Of a DNA stretch of 64,000 nt, positions 46,037-55,687 are shown in pieces. Under the pieces are notes generated by a model that worked only from the letters and a program-made list of their open reading frames with translations, ran no database searches and was not told the origin of the DNA. The first letter of the stretch is position 1. Each line of letters opens with the position of its first letter. The DNA is from Rhizobium metallidurans (GTDB lineage: Bacteria; Pseudomonadota; Alphaproteobacteria; Rhizobiales; Rhizobiaceae), in contig NZ_JACIDW010000001.1 in assembly GCF_014196505.1 (NCBI RefSeq), positions 186,001 through 250,000 on the forward strand, read 5' to 3'. The translations under genes and the position numbers were made by a program.

Positions 46037-46897
46037 GTGACACAGAAGATAGGCGCAGGCGCGCTCCCCATCGACGAACTCCCGAGCGACAGCCGCCAGA
46101 CGCGTCAGCTGGTGCGCCGGCAAATGATCGCCGAGGCGGTCATGGCGGAAGGACAGATGCGGATCGAGGATCTGACCGACCGCTTCGGCATCAGCCTGAT
46201 GACCGCCCATCGTGACGTGGACGACCTCGTCAGCCGCGGACTGTTCCGCAAGACGCGCGGCATCGTAACCGCCGCCGCTTCCAGCCTGATCGAATCCAGC
46301 GACGTCTATCGCTCTGGCCGCCAGTCGGTGGAGAAGAACATGATCGCCGCGGCGGCCATGCAGTTCGTCGAGCCGGGCCAGGCCATTTTCTTCGACGATT
46401 CCACCACCGTGCTGCCCATGGCCGATCACCTTCCCGCGAAGGTTCCGATCACCGCCATCACCAATTCGCTGACGCTGATCAACGCGTTGAAGGGCATGCA
46501 GGACCTGACATTGCTGGCGCTCGGCGGGCAGTATTATAACTGGTGCAACGCCTTCGTCGGCCGCACCACCGTCAACGAGATCCACCGCTTGCGTGCCGAC
46601 GTCGCCTTTATTTCCATGTCTGCGATCACAGACGATCTGGTGTTTCACCAGTCGCCGGAAATGGTCGACACGAAACGCGCCATGTTCGACTGCGCCGCCA
46701 AACGCATCCTTCTGGCCGACCACACGAAATTCGAGAGGCGCGCCCTGCATCGCTTCGCCGCCCTCAGCGAATTCGACGTCATCATCGTCGACGACAAGAC
46801 GCCCGCCGTCCATATCGACCGCATGCGATCACGAGACATCAACGTGATCATCGCGCGGGAGGACAAGGCGCGTCCGCGACCACATCAGCCGGAGTAA
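46037..46897 (+). CDS. DeoR family transcriptional regulator
   Basis: 286 residues with a GTG start. A short basic extension precedes the helix-turn-helix (R-I-E-D-L-T-D-R-F-G-I-S-L-M-T-A-H-R-D, about 42-60). The sugar-phosphate-sensing domain has D-D-S-T-T near 120 and N-S-L-T-L-I-N near 142. It probably controls the two following catabolic genes and perhaps the transporter before it. The usual DeoR signature has V-S-x-x-T-I-R-R-D; here I-S-L-M-T-A-H-R-D fits well. It is separated from the transporter by a terminator, so it likely has its own promoter. Confidence 0.88.
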   Translation: MTQKIGAGALPIDELPSDSRQTRQLVRRQMIAEAVMAEGQMRIEDLTDRFGISLMTAHRDVDDLVSRGLFRKTRGIVTAAASSLIESSDVYRSGRQSVEKNMIAAAAMQFVEPGQAIFFDDSTTVLPMADHLPAKVPITAITNSLTLINALKGMQDLTLLALGGQYYNWCNAFVGRTTVNEIHRLRADVAFISMSAITDDLVFHQSPEMVDTKRAMFDCAAKRILLADHTKFERRALHRFAALSEFDVIIVDDKTPAVHIDRMRSRDINVIIAREDKARPRPHQPE

Positions 46898-46904
46898 AGC
46901 CTGA

Positions 46905-48434
46905 ATGCCAAGTCTGCTTGGAATAGACAGCGGCCTCACCGTCACCAAGGCCGTGATCTTCGACGTCGACGGAACGCCGATCGCGGTTGCGCGCCGCCGC
47001 GTGACCCAGTTCATGCCGCATGCGCGCCATGTCGAGCGTGACATGAACGAACTCTGGACACAGACGGCCGACGCCGTCCGCGAGGCCATCGAACTCAGCG
47101 GACGTCCCGCCGGCGACATCGCCGCGATCGCGGCCACGGCGCATGGCGACGGCATCTATCTGACCGACAAGACCAATGCGCCTCTCGGCCGGGCGCTTCT
47201 GTCGCTCGACAGCCGTTCGGTCGACATCGTCGAGGCCTGGCTTGCCAGTCCGCTCGCCGACGAGGCGCTTGAACTGACCGGGCAGGTCCCGCATGTCTCG
47301 GCTCCATCCGCATTGCTCGCCTGGATCAAAAAGAACGAGCCGGCGCGCTACAGACAGATCGGCCATATTCTGTCGTGCAAGGACTGGCTGCGCTTCTGCC
47401 TGAGTGGCGTGATCGGCACGGATCGCACCGAGGCGAGCACCTCGTTCACCAACGTTAGGACGCAGGATTACGATCTCGATGCCCTGAGATTGTTCGACAT
47501 CGAGGAGATGGCGTCGGCCTTGCCGCCGATTTCCCGCTCGGACGAGATCATCGGCTACGTGACCGCGCAAACGGCGGAGCGTACCGGCCTGGCCGTCGGA
47601 ACGCCTGTCGTTGCCGGCCTGCACGACGTCACCGCCTCCGCGCTTGGTTCCGGCGGCTATGCCGATGACGTTGTCGCCGTCATCGCCGGCACCTACTCCA
47701 TCAACGAGACGCTGTCGCCTCATCCGCGGATGGACCGCCGCTGGTTCTGCCGCAACGCCATCGAACCCGGCCAGTGGAACAACATGTCGATTTCGCCGGC
47801 ATCGACGGCCAACTACGACTGGTTTCTCGACACGCTTTGCGCCAGCGAACGCCAGAAGGTCGAGGCATCCGGCGGTTCGGTTCACGCGCTACTCGCGCCG
47901 GAGATCGAGGCCGCCTTCGAGCGCCCGCTGACCGCGCTCTTTCACCCCTATCTCTTCGGCTCGCCCTATGGGGCGGCGGCCAGCGCAGGCTTCTTCGGCC
48001 TCGGCGGCTGGCACAATCGCGGCGACATGCTGCGCGCCGTGCTCGAGGGCATCGCCTTCAACCACCGCATCCATGTCGACGCCTTGCGGGATGGCTTCGC
48101 CTTTTCGGAGGCGAGGCTTGCCGGCGGCATTTCGCGCAACAAGCGCGTCGTGCAGATGTTCGCCGACATCCTCGGCATGCCGGCAACCGTTACGGCAACC
48201 GACGAAGCGGCCGCATGGGGCGCCGCCCTTTGCGCCGGCGCGGGTGCTGGCCTCTATGCAAGCCCTCGACATGATCCACGCGATACGACGGCCATCGCGC
48301 ACCGTTGCTATCCCGATGCGGCGCGAAGTGCCGCATACCAAGAACGCTATGACCTCTTCCGCGAGATCGCCGATGCGATGGCGCCGATCTGGCCGAAGAT
48401 CGGCAAGCTCACGGCGGACAAGCCGTCGGCTTGA
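46905..48434 (+). CDS. FGGY family carbohydrate kinase (L-xylulose-kinase-like)
   Basis: 509 residues. It starts 7 bases after the deoR stop. FGGY landmarks: L-G-I-D-S-G-L-T-V-T-K near 5-15, A-T-A-H-G-D-G near 75, S-L-D-S-R near 99, C-K-D-W-L near 158, L-H-D-V-T-A-S near 238, and A-G-G-I-S-R-N near 404. The set suggests kinases of LyxK/AraB relationship that act on ketopentoses or polyols. Substrate unknown. It differs from EryA enough to be a second, independent entry point. Confidence 0.85.
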   Translation: MPSLLGIDSGLTVTKAVIFDVDGTPIAVARRRVTQFMPHARHVERDMNELWTQTADAVREAIELSGRPAGDIAAIAATAHGDGIYLTDKTNAPLGRALLSLDSRSVDIVEAWLASPLADEALELTGQVPHVSAPSALLAWIKKNEPARYRQIGHILSCKDWLRFCLSGVIGTDRTEASTSFTNVRTQDYDLDALRLFDIEEMASALPPISRSDEIIGYVTAQTAERTGLAVGTPVVAGLHDVTASALGSGGYADDVVAVIAGTYSINETLSPHPRMDRRWFCRNAIEPGQWNNMSISPASTANYDWFLDTLCASERQKVEASGGSVHALLAPEIEAAFERPLTALFHPYLFGSPYGAAASAGFFGLGGWHNRGDMLRAVLEGIAFNHRIHVDALRDGFAFSEARLAGGISRNKRVVQMFADILGMPATVTATDEAAAWGAALCAGAGAGLYASPRHDPRDTTAIAHRCYPDAARSAAYQERYDLFREIADAMAPIWPKIGKLTADKPSA

Positions 48435-48493
48435 GATATGAACCGCGCCCGCCGGGCACGGTTCACAGACGACATTCAGCAGGACGATTTCAG

Positions 48494-50215
48494 ATGATCG
48501 ACATTTCCGCCGCCAACACGCTTCGTTTCCAAGACCTAGGCGCGATCAAGGACATTGACGTCGTCATCCTCGGCGCGGGTATCAACGGCGCGGGAACGTT
48601 CCGCGACCTTTGCGTGCAGGGTGTCGACTGCCTGATCGTCGACAAGGCGGATTTCGGCTCCGGCACGAGTTCAGCGCCGTCACGCCTGATCCATGGCGGA
48701 TTGAAATACCTGGAAACCGGCGAGTTCGGGCTGGTCGCGCAATCGACGCTGGAGCGCAATCTACTGCTGCGCAACGCCCCGCATTGCGTCGAGCCGCTCC
48801 CGACCTTCATTCCCGTGTTCTCCTGGACGCGCGGCATCTGGGCAGCGCTGAGGACGCTGACGGGCTCGACCACGGCACCGCGCAGCCGTGGTGCCGTTCT
48901 CGTGAAGATCGGCCTGCGGATGTACGACTTCTTCGGCGCCCGCAACCGGGTGATGCCGAACCATCGCTTTCTGTTCAAGAAGAAGGCGCTGAAGGAGATG
49001 CCGCATGTCACGCCCGCCATCGTCGCGGGTGGCATCTACTACGACGCCAAGATCAGCCGCCCGGAACGCCTGGTTTACGAACTCGTGGCGGACGGGCTAC
49101 AAGCCAACGAAAATGCGCTGGCCACCAACTTCACGACGCTGCTTTCATCGGAAAACGGCGTTCTCACCTTCAGGCGCGCGAATGGCGAGACGTTTTCCGT
49201 TCGCCCGAAGCTGGTCATCAACGCCGCCGGACCATGGATCGATCACGCCAACGCATCGCTCGACGCGCCCTCGAAGCTGATCGGCGGCACCAAGGGCTCG
49301 CACATCCTGCTCGATCATCCGGAACTTGTGAAAAGCCTCAACGGCCACATGATCTACTTCGAGGCCGATGACGGCCGCATCTGCCTGGTCTACGACTATC
49401 TCGGTCTCGCAATGGTCGGATCGACCGACATACCGGCGAACGATCCCGAGACGGTGCGCTGCGAGGAGCCGGAAATCCAGTATTTCCTCGAGAGTGTGCG
49501 CTCCCTTCTCCCTTCGCTGCGCTTCAGCCGCGATCAGGTGGTCTACACCTATAGCGGCATCCGTCCGCTGCCGGCCTCCGATGCCTCCTCTCCGGGCCTC
49601 ATCAGCCGCGACCACTCGGCACCGGTGATGGAAGCGACGGCGGAGCGTCCTTTCCCCGTCGTTTCGCTGGTCGGGGGAAAGTGGACGACGTTCCGTGGCT
49701 TCTCCGAGGAGGTCGCCGACCTCGTGCTGAAGCGCCTGCAGCGTCAGCGTCGCAAGTCGACCCAGCAACTGGCAATCGGTGGCGGCCGTCAGTTTCCAGC
49801 CGATCCCGCTCAGCGTGGAGCATGGATAGAGGCAGCGGCGCGAAAGAGCGGCATCGATATCACGCGCGCCGAAACGCTGCTGTCGCGATACGGCACCACG
49901 GCATCCGAAATCCTCGATCACGCTGCAACGTCACCCTATCGCGACAGCGACCGGCTTTCCGATGCCGGGCATTACAGCCTGCTGGAGATCGACTGGATCG
50001 CCCGGCGGGAGTTCGTCGTCCACCTCTCCGACATCGTTCTTCGCCGGACGACCATTGCGATCGAGGGTGCGTTGACGATGGCGGGCCTGCTGGATATGGC
50101 AAGGGTTGCGGCTGAAGCGCTCGGCTGGGATGCGGCGCGGACGGAAAGCGAAATCGACGACGTCGTGATGACGCTCGCGGATTTCCACGGGCAGGATCTC
50201 CGGCTGACGGCCTGA
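48494..50215 (+). CDS. GlpD-like FAD-dependent polyol-phosphate dehydrogenase (second copy)
   Basis: 573 residues from ATG 48494; the preceding frame lacks a ribosome site. The FAD motif V-I-L-G-A-G-I-N-G-A-G-T-F is near 24-36, followed by G-S-G-T-S-S-A-P-S-R-L-I-H-G-G-L-K-Y-L. The C-terminal GlpD domain has G-G-K-W-T-T-F-R near 394. It is longer than EryB, with a full-length C-terminal domain as in glycerol-3-phosphate dehydrogenases. Coupling with the kinase 59 bases upstream suggests kinase product oxidation; glycerol 3-phosphate itself is another possibility. Confidence 0.87.
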   Translation: MIDISAANTLRFQDLGAIKDIDVVILGAGINGAGTFRDLCVQGVDCLIVDKADFGSGTSSAPSRLIHGGLKYLETGEFGLVAQSTLERNLLLRNAPHCVEPLPTFIPVFSWTRGIWAALRTLTGSTTAPRSRGAVLVKIGLRMYDFFGARNRVMPNHRFLFKKKALKEMPHVTPAIVAGGIYYDAKISRPERLVYELVADGLQANENALATNFTTLLSSENGVLTFRRANGETFSVRPKLVINAAGPWIDHANASLDAPSKLIGGTKGSHILLDHPELVKSLNGHMIYFEADDGRICLVYDYLGLAMVGSTDIPANDPETVRCEEPEIQYFLESVRSLLPSLRFSRDQVVYTYSGIRPLPASDASSPGLISRDHSAPVMEATAERPFPVVSLVGGKWTTFRGFSEEVADLVLKRLQRQRRKSTQQLAIGGGRQFPADPAQRGAWIEAAARKSGIDITRAETLLSRYGTTASEILDHAATSPYRDSDRLSDAGHYSLLEIDWIARREFVVHLSDIVLRRTTIAIEGALTMAGLLDMARVAAEALGWDAARTESEIDDVVMTLADFHGQDLRLTA

Positions 50216-50224
50216 TCGCAGCCT

Positions 50225-52105
50225 TTACGCCTGACGTGACATGGCCTGCTCCTCAGGCGCTTGACACTGGCCGAACTCCTGCAACAACCAGGCGGCCGAG
50301 TGGCGGTCGACCGCCTTGTGGAACAGATAGCCCTGCCCGAGCATGCACCCGAGCGCGCGCAGGTGTTCGGCCTGCATCTCCGTTTCAATTCCTTCGGCGA
50401 CGACACGGATGCCAAGCTTCTCGGCGATCCCCATCAGGCCCTCGATGATCACCGCGCCCGCATCGCCGGGCACCAGGCGATCGACAAAGGACTTGTCGAT
50501 CTTGATGATATCGACAGGCACGGTCAGCAGATGCGTCAAGGAGGCGAAGCCGGTGCCGAAATCGTCGAGCGCCACACGTAGCCCCTTCGAGCGCATGGCC
50601 TTTATCTCGCTTGCCACGACATGATCGCCCTGGCCGAGATAGACCGATTCGGTCACTTCGATGATGACGTGCTTCAGAGGTACGCCTGACGCCGCGAAGG
50701 CGCTGTACAGCCGCTCCTGCAGGTCCCCGGCGTGAAAATCCGCCGCCGACAGGTTGATGCCGACATGCTGGAACGGCAGGCCCATATCGAGCCAGCGGCG
50801 GACATCGGCGGCCACGTGCGAAAGCATGCGCTCGGTCAACTCGGACGCGACCTGGGCATCCAGCGTCGCGTCGTGGAAGTTCGCGGCCGAGACGACATCG
50901 CCGGTATGCGTGGTCATCCGGCAGAGTGCCTCAAAGCCAACGACCTCGCGCGTGTCGAGGCGCAGGATCGGCTGGTAGTGGGCATCGATGCGGTTTTGCG
51001 CGAGCGCCACACTGACGTCGCGAATGGCGCGGAAGCGCCGTGTCAGTGCGGTGCCCAGCCCGGCATGATAGGCTGAATACTGGCCACGATTGCGCTCCTT
51101 GCCGTGATAGAGCGCCACATCCGCATTATGCCGGACCTGATCGGGCGTGTCGTCGATCGCGGCAATCGCACCGCCGACGGTAGCGGCCGGAAAGATGACG
51201 TGGCTATCGCATTGGGCCGGTCTCTTGATCTCCCGCAATATGTCCTCGGCCTTCGCTGCGAGGTCGGGTTCCGGGCCGTCATGCAGAATGACCGCGAACT
51301 CGTCGCCACCCAATCGGAAGGTCGTCTCGGTGGGCATGGTGGCGGCCATCCGGCGCGCCACGACCTGAATGAGCGCGTCACCCGCCCCATGACCGAATGT
51401 ATCGTTCACCAGTTTCAAATTATCGACATCGACAAGCAGCATGCCCCAACTCCGATCGGCGGACCGGTGCTGTTGCTTGAGAACCTCGTTGAACCGCGCC
51501 CTGTTGGGCAAACCCGTCAAGGCGTCGGTATAGGTGAGCGCCTCACGCTCGAGCGCGCGTTCGTTTCTCTCCAGCGCGATCGCGCAAAGATGGACGCATG
51601 CATCCACGATATCGCGCTCCAGCTGGCTCGGGCCGCGTCGTTCACGAAAATAGAAGGCAAAGGTCGCGAGAACTCGATCGCCACTCATGATCGGCGTCGA
51701 CCAGCAGGCCTTGAAGCCCAGCGGCATCACCATGGCTTTGAAGTCCTGCCACCGAGCATCGTTTTCGATGTCTGTCACCGTGACAGGCACGCCATGATAG
51801 GCCGCCGTTCCACAGGAGCCGGCGAGCGGGCCGATGGCCATGTTGTCGATGGCTTGCGAATAGGCGGGGGGCAGCGATGGCCCTGCGAGCGGGTGCATGC
51901 GCCCGTCCTTGACCGTCAGCACAGAACACACGGTCCATGGGATCGCAGCCTCCACGCGCGTGCACAGTTCATGCACGACGGCGCTCACCGGCTCGCCCTT
52001 GGCGATCATTTCGAGAATGGCGTTCTGCAGCGTCAGCATGATTGTCCCACTCGAGATTACGAAACCCACAGTGGCATGTGCTCGTTCAGATCGGATTGAA
52101 TGCAT
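50225..52105 (-). CDS. GAF-GGDEF-EAL cyclic-di-GMP protein
   Basis: 626 residues from ATG 52105; ATG 52039 is a possible alternative. No membrane helix is evident. Residues about 35-185 are a GAF-like sensory domain. The GGDEF domain (about 190-345) retains L-G-G-D-E-F near 264, so cyclase activity is possible. The EAL domain (about 365-610) retains F-E-A-L-C-R near 388, N-L-S near 449, E-V-T-E-S near 485, D-D-F-G-T-G near 517 and K-I-D-K-S near 540, so phosphodiesterase activity is possible too. It ends 9 bases after the facing GlpD-like gene. No adjacent partner is evident. Confidence 0.92.
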   Translation of the reverse strand: MHSIRSERAHATVGFVISSGTIMLTLQNAILEMIAKGEPVSAVVHELCTRVEAAIPWTVCSVLTVKDGRMHPLAGPSLPPAYSQAIDNMAIGPLAGSCGTAAYHGVPVTVTDIENDARWQDFKAMVMPLGFKACWSTPIMSGDRVLATFAFYFRERRGPSQLERDIVDACVHLCAIALERNERALEREALTYTDALTGLPNRARFNEVLKQQHRSADRSWGMLLVDVDNLKLVNDTFGHGAGDALIQVVARRMAATMPTETTFRLGGDEFAVILHDGPEPDLAAKAEDILREIKRPAQCDSHVIFPAATVGGAIAAIDDTPDQVRHNADVALYHGKERNRGQYSAYHAGLGTALTRRFRAIRDVSVALAQNRIDAHYQPILRLDTREVVGFEALCRMTTHTGDVVSAANFHDATLDAQVASELTERMLSHVAADVRRWLDMGLPFQHVGINLSAADFHAGDLQERLYSAFAASGVPLKHVIIEVTESVYLGQGDHVVASEIKAMRSKGLRVALDDFGTGFASLTHLLTVPVDIIKIDKSFVDRLVPGDAGAVIIEGLMGIAEKLGIRVVAEGIETEMQAEHLRALGCMLGQGYLFHKAVDRHSAAWLLQEFGQCQAPEEQAMSRQA

Positions 52106-52204
52106 CGTTAAAATTCTATCCTTGCACCATATCTAAATAAGATTTTCCTGATTTTTAATCTCAAGCCACGGGAACAGGAATTGACGACGTTGTGTCCGTG
52201 CCGA

Positions 52205-52456
52205 CTATCGTTCTTTTACGTAGACATTGGCCTCGACGGCGGCCGCGATGAACGCATTTCGCGCCTCTGAAGGCGGTCTCTTGCCGCTCAGAACCTGTTG
52301 GCAGGTGCGCTTGGCCGTCTTCAGACTGCGCCCGCGCGAGATCGGCCACGCCGTATTCAGCGCCGTCGCGGCTTCGCTTGTATTCGTCACTGTTCGAAAT
52401 TCGCCGTATCTGCTCGCCTGGAAGTAGATCGGCCGGCTCCATCGTTTCGGGTCCAT
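52205..52456 (-). CDS. DUF982 family protein, 83 residues
   Basis: ATG at 52456 with GGAGGT 8 bases upstream, preferred over the longer frame starting at 52507. It has the family pattern: T-S-E-A-A-T-A-L-N-T-A-W-P, then A-K-R-T-C-Q-Q-V-L-S-G-K-R-P-P, and A-R-N-A-F-I-A-A-A-V-E-A-N-V-Y-V. DUF982 is widespread and multicopy in Rhizobiales and has no known function. Confidence 0.85.
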   Translation of the reverse strand: MDPKRWSRPIYFQASRYGEFRTVTNTSEAATALNTAWPISRGRSLKTAKRTCQQVLSGKRPPSEARNAFIAAAVEANVYVKER

Positions 52457-52622
52457 AACGCAATACCTCCGATACGGGTAAACGCGGGCGCGGTTGTGGC
52501 GTTCCAATATTTCAACGTCATGGTCGATAGCGGACGATCATCGACGATTTTCAGCGACTGTGCTTCGGCGGTCATAGCGCGGCATCCAATACGCGTTACG
52601 GTGGTGCGAAACGAGGGCGGGT

Positions 52623-52844
52623 ATGATGACGAAGACGGACTGGCCGAAAGAAGCGCTGACATCGGAAGCAATGGAGATGTTGGATCGTGTTCTGAGACAA
52701 TGGTGCACGGAACAGACTTGCGACGTGACCAGCGACCGTGGTCAGGCGACCGCCAAGGCGCTGATCGACTGGTTCGAATTCGGCGTGCGGGACGAAAGGG
52801 AGTTGGCGCGACTGGCGCGCGACGAATTGCCGTTGAAACCGTAG
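52623..52844 (+). CDS. small hypothetical protein, 73 residues
   Basis: It starts at one of two consecutive ATGs after a GAGGG-like site. The product is acidic and helical, with no membrane segment: A-M-E-M-L-D-R-V-L-R-Q-W and A-K-A-L-I-D-W-F-E-F-G then D-E-R-E-L-A-R-L-A. It resembles small uncharacterised rhizobial proteins, but I cannot name a family. Confidence 0.55.
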   Translation: MMTKTDWPKEALTSEAMEMLDRVLRQWCTEQTCDVTSDRGQATAKALIDWFEFGVRDERELARLARDELPLKP

Positions 52845-52980
52845 CCAAAAAAATCTTCAGCGCTTGGTGCAACGCAATATGCATCGTCGCTCGTATGGAC
52901 TATCCCTTCTTGTCGGCCGTATTTCACTGCTCCTCCCAGCGGTAGGGCGGCCGCATATATATAAGAGGATAGTGCCCCAC

Positions 52981-53580
52981 ATGACCAATACACTGATTGA
53001 ATCCATCAAGAAGCGCCGCAGCCAGTATGCGCTCGGCAAGACCCTGCCGATCTCCCAGGACGAAGCCACCACGCTCATCCAGGAAGCCGTCAAGCACACG
53101 CCGTCTTCCTTCAATTCGCAGAGCTCGCGTGTTCTGGTTCTCTACGGCGCGGAGAGCGACACGCTCTGGGGCTTCGTGATGGACGCACTGCGCAAGATCG
53201 TCCCTGCCGACGCGTTTGAATCGACCGAAAAGCGCATCAACAGCTTCGCCGCCGGCGCCGGCACCGTTCTCTTCTTCGAGGACCAGGACGTCGTGAAGGG
53301 CCTGCAGGAAAAATTCGCGCTTTACGCCGACAACTTCCCAGTCTGGTCGGAACAGTCGAGCGGCATGACGCAATTCGCCGTCTGGTCGGCGCTCGCCGCA
53401 TCCGACATCGGCGCCAGCCTGCAGCATTACAACCCGCTGGCCGACGCCGAGATCGCGGCCGAATGGAACATCCCGGCCTCGTGGAAGCTGCGCGCCCAGA
53501 TGCCGTTCGGCGCCAACTCCGCCGCTTTCGGCGAAAAGGCGTTCATGGACGACGGCGATCGCTTCAAGGTCTTCGGCTGA
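52981..53580 (+). CDS. nitroreductase family protein
   Basis: 199 residues from ATG 52981; the frame further upstream is unlikely coding. FMN-binding landmarks: S-I-K-K-R-R-S-Q-Y near residues 8-16, H-T-P-S-S-F-N-S-Q-S near 40-49, A-A-S-D-I-G-A-S-L-Q-H-Y-N-P-L near 141-155, and G-D-R-F-K-V-F-G at the end. Like the YdgI/HBN1 subgroup it is short and FMN-dependent with NAD(P)H. The substrate is unknown, perhaps quinones or fatty-acid-derived compounds. A strong hairpin follows. Confidence 0.88.
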   Translation: MTNTLIESIKKRRSQYALGKTLPISQDEATTLIQEAVKHTPSSFNSQSSRVLVLYGAESDTLWGFVMDALRKIVPADAFESTEKRINSFAAGAGTVLFFEDQDVVKGLQEKFALYADNFPVWSEQSSGMTQFAVWSALAASDIGASLQHYNPLADAEIAAEWNIPASWKLRAQMPFGANSAAFGEKAFMDDGDRFKVFG

Positions 53581-53588
53581 CAACGTCT

Positions 53589-53620
53589 TCCGGCGGCGCC
53601 ATGCGCCGCCGGAATTCTTT
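53589..53620 (+). terminator. terminator after the nitroreductase gene
   Basis: TCCGGCGGCGC-CAT-GCGCCGCCGGA is an 11-bp perfect stem with a 3-base loop, then ATTCTTT. Confidence 0.8.
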
Positions 53621-53691
53621 GCCTGGGCAGCCACATGTCAGGCAGTCAACATTGGATGACCGTTACGGCGAGTTGGTAAGGGGACAACTAT

Positions 53692-54609
53692 TTGGATCGT
53701 CTCGAATGCGACCGGATGTTCGTTGCCGTCATTGATACGGGAAGCTTCGCCGCCGCCGCGGTCCGTCTCGGCACCAGCAGCGGCCAGGCTTCGAAGCTGG
53801 TCTCGCGGCTCGAGGCAAGCCTCGGCGTGCAACTGATCATGCGAACGACGCGCGCACTGTCTCTTTCGGAGGCCGGTCGCGCCTATTACGCACGCGTGAA
53901 ATCGCTTCTCGAAGAATTCGACGCGCTCGATGCATCGGTACGCAATGCCTCGCGTGCACCATCCGGCCAGCTTCGGATCACCGCGCCGATCACCTTCGGC
54001 ACGACGCAACTCACCCCCGTGCTCAGTCAATTCGCGACGGCTTTCCCCGACATCAATCTCGACGTCAGCTTCTCCGATCGGACGGTCAATCTCGTCGACG
54101 AAGGATTTGATGCCGCCGTGCGCATCGGGCGACCCGACGATAGCAGCCTGATCGCGCGCAAGCTTTGCCCCGCGCGCATCGTGCTCGTTGCCGCCTCGTC
54201 ATATCTCGACCGCCGTGGTGTGCCGATGACGCCGGCGGACCTGGCGGCTCATGACTGCATCATCGACACCAATTTCCGCGATCCGCTGAGCTGGCGATTC
54301 CGCGACAAGGCCGGATCGCGGCCGCTGGTGACGGAGGTTCGCGGACGCATACAGTTCTCGAACGCCGAGGCTTGCGTCGCGGCAGCCGAAGCGGGGCTGG
54401 GCATCGCGCGCGTACCGAGTTTCGTTGCGGGCGCGCGGCTTCGTCTCAACGCGCTGCTTCCTCTGCTGTCCGACTTCGAGGATGAACCGCGCGGCCTTTA
54501 CGCCGTCTATCCGCCTGCCCGGCATCTGGCGCTGAAAGTCAGAGTGCTCGTCGACTTCCTGGCGAACGCCTTTCGTGGCCAACCGGTGTGGGACAAGGAC
54601 TGGACATGA
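53692..54609 (+). CDS. LysR family transcriptional regulator
   Basis: 305 residues starting at TTG 53692, which has AAGGGG about 8 bases upstream and gives the normal LysR N-terminus M-D-R-L-E-C-D-R-M-F-V-A-V-I-D. Winged helix: G-S-F-A-A-A-A-V-R-L-G-T-S-S-G-Q-A-S-K near 17-35. A substrate-binding-like effector domain starts near 90. It belongs to the subgroup whose targets are usually adjacent, and the glutathionyl-hydroquinone reductase gene follows 110 bases downstream in the same direction. Confidence 0.9.
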   Translation: MDRLECDRMFVAVIDTGSFAAAAVRLGTSSGQASKLVSRLEASLGVQLIMRTTRALSLSEAGRAYYARVKSLLEEFDALDASVRNASRAPSGQLRITAPITFGTTQLTPVLSQFATAFPDINLDVSFSDRTVNLVDEGFDAAVRIGRPDDSSLIARKLCPARIVLVAASSYLDRRGVPMTPADLAAHDCIIDTNFRDPLSWRFRDKAGSRPLVTEVRGRIQFSNAEACVAAAEAGLGIARVPSFVAGARLRLNALLPLLSDFEDEPRGLYAVYPPARHLALKVRVLVDFLANAFRGQPVWDKDWT

Positions 54610-54719
54610 TTGTTTCCATTTCGGAAGGGAATATTATCTTCGTGACCGGATAATCATCAGTCTGGAACTGGGCCATATCTCCATCCGACAACGCGCAAGA
54701 ACAGATGAGGAGTTCAGCC

Positions 54720-55685
54720 ATGCTCGTGGATGGAAAGTGGACCGCCGATTGGCATCCCGTGCAGGCGACCGACGCCAAGGGCGGCTTCGTCCGGCAAATT
54801 TCGGGCTTCCGCAATTGGATCACCCCCGACGGCAGCGCCGGGCCTACCGGCGAGGCCGGGTTCAAGGCCGAGGCTGGTCGCTACCATCTCTATGTCGCGC
54901 TGATCTGCCCCTGGGCCTCGCGTACGTTGATCGGTCGCGCACTGAAGAAGCTGGAAGATGTGATTTCGGTCTCGGTGGTCGAACCGGCTCTTTCCGATCA
55001 GGGCTGGCGCTTCGGCGATTATCCGGGCGCCAATCGCGATGAGCTCAACGGCGCCACCTATATGCACGAGATCTACACCAGCGCCGACCCGCAGTACACC
55101 GGCCGTGCGACCGTTCCCGTGCTCTGGGACAAGGAACGCCGCACTATCGTCAACAACGAGTCGGCGGATATCTTGCGGATGCTCAACTCCGGCTTCGGCG
55201 CACTTGCCGATGGCGCGGTGGATCTCTACCCCGAAGATCTGCGCGCCGAGATCGATGCTCTCAACGAGCGTATCTATCCACGGCTCAACAACGGCGTTTA
55301 TCGCACCGGCTTCGCGACCACACAGGTCGCCTACGAGGAAGCCTTCGCCGACGTATTCGCGATGCTCGACGAACTGGAGGCACGCCTCGAAGGGCAGCGA
55401 CCGTTCCTCTTCGGCACGCGTCTGACAGAGGCCGACGTCCGGCTCTTCGTAACGCTGGTGCGCTTCGATGCGGCGTACAACGGGCTCTTCAAGTGCAATC
55501 TGCGCCGGCTAGCGGATTATCCCAACCTAACGCGTTACGTCGACAACATGCTTGCGATACCAAGCGTCCGCCAGACGGTCAGCATCGATCACATCAAGCG
55601 CGGCTACTACTCGATCAAGGCGCTCAACCCGACGGGGATCGTGCCCGTCGGTCCACGGCTCCCGTTCGCGATCCGAGAGGAATAG
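54720..55685 (+). CDS. glutathionyl-hydroquinone reductase (xi-class glutathione transferase)
   Basis: 321 residues from ATG 54720, which has AGGAG 7 bases upstream; an in-frame ATG 15 bases earlier overlaps that site. The catalytic motif C-P-W-A is at 63-66. The N-terminal part has W-T-A-D-W-H and F-R-N-W-I, and the C-terminal part G-T-R-L-T-E-A-D-V-R-L-F near 241-252. This is the YqjG/PcpF family, which reduces glutathionyl-hydroquinones to hydroquinones. It is followed after 2 bases by an esterase gene, probably co-expressed. Confidence 0.92.
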   Translation: MLVDGKWTADWHPVQATDAKGGFVRQISGFRNWITPDGSAGPTGEAGFKAEAGRYHLYVALICPWASRTLIGRALKKLEDVISVSVVEPALSDQGWRFGDYPGANRDELNGATYMHEIYTSADPQYTGRATVPVLWDKERRTIVNNESADILRMLNSGFGALADGAVDLYPEDLRAEIDALNERIYPRLNNGVYRTGFATTQVAYEEAFADVFAMLDELEARLEGQRPFLFGTRLTEADVRLFVTLVRFDAAYNGLFKCNLRRLADYPNLTRYVDNMLAIPSVRQTVSIDHIKRGYYSIKALNPTGIVPVGPRLPFAIREE

Positions 55686-55687
55686 CC

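Noticed and set aside
44810..46813. 667-codon minus-strand frame across the sugar-binding protein and DeoR genes
   Set aside because: Overlaps two well-supported genes and spans their terminator; the protein has no recognisable motif.
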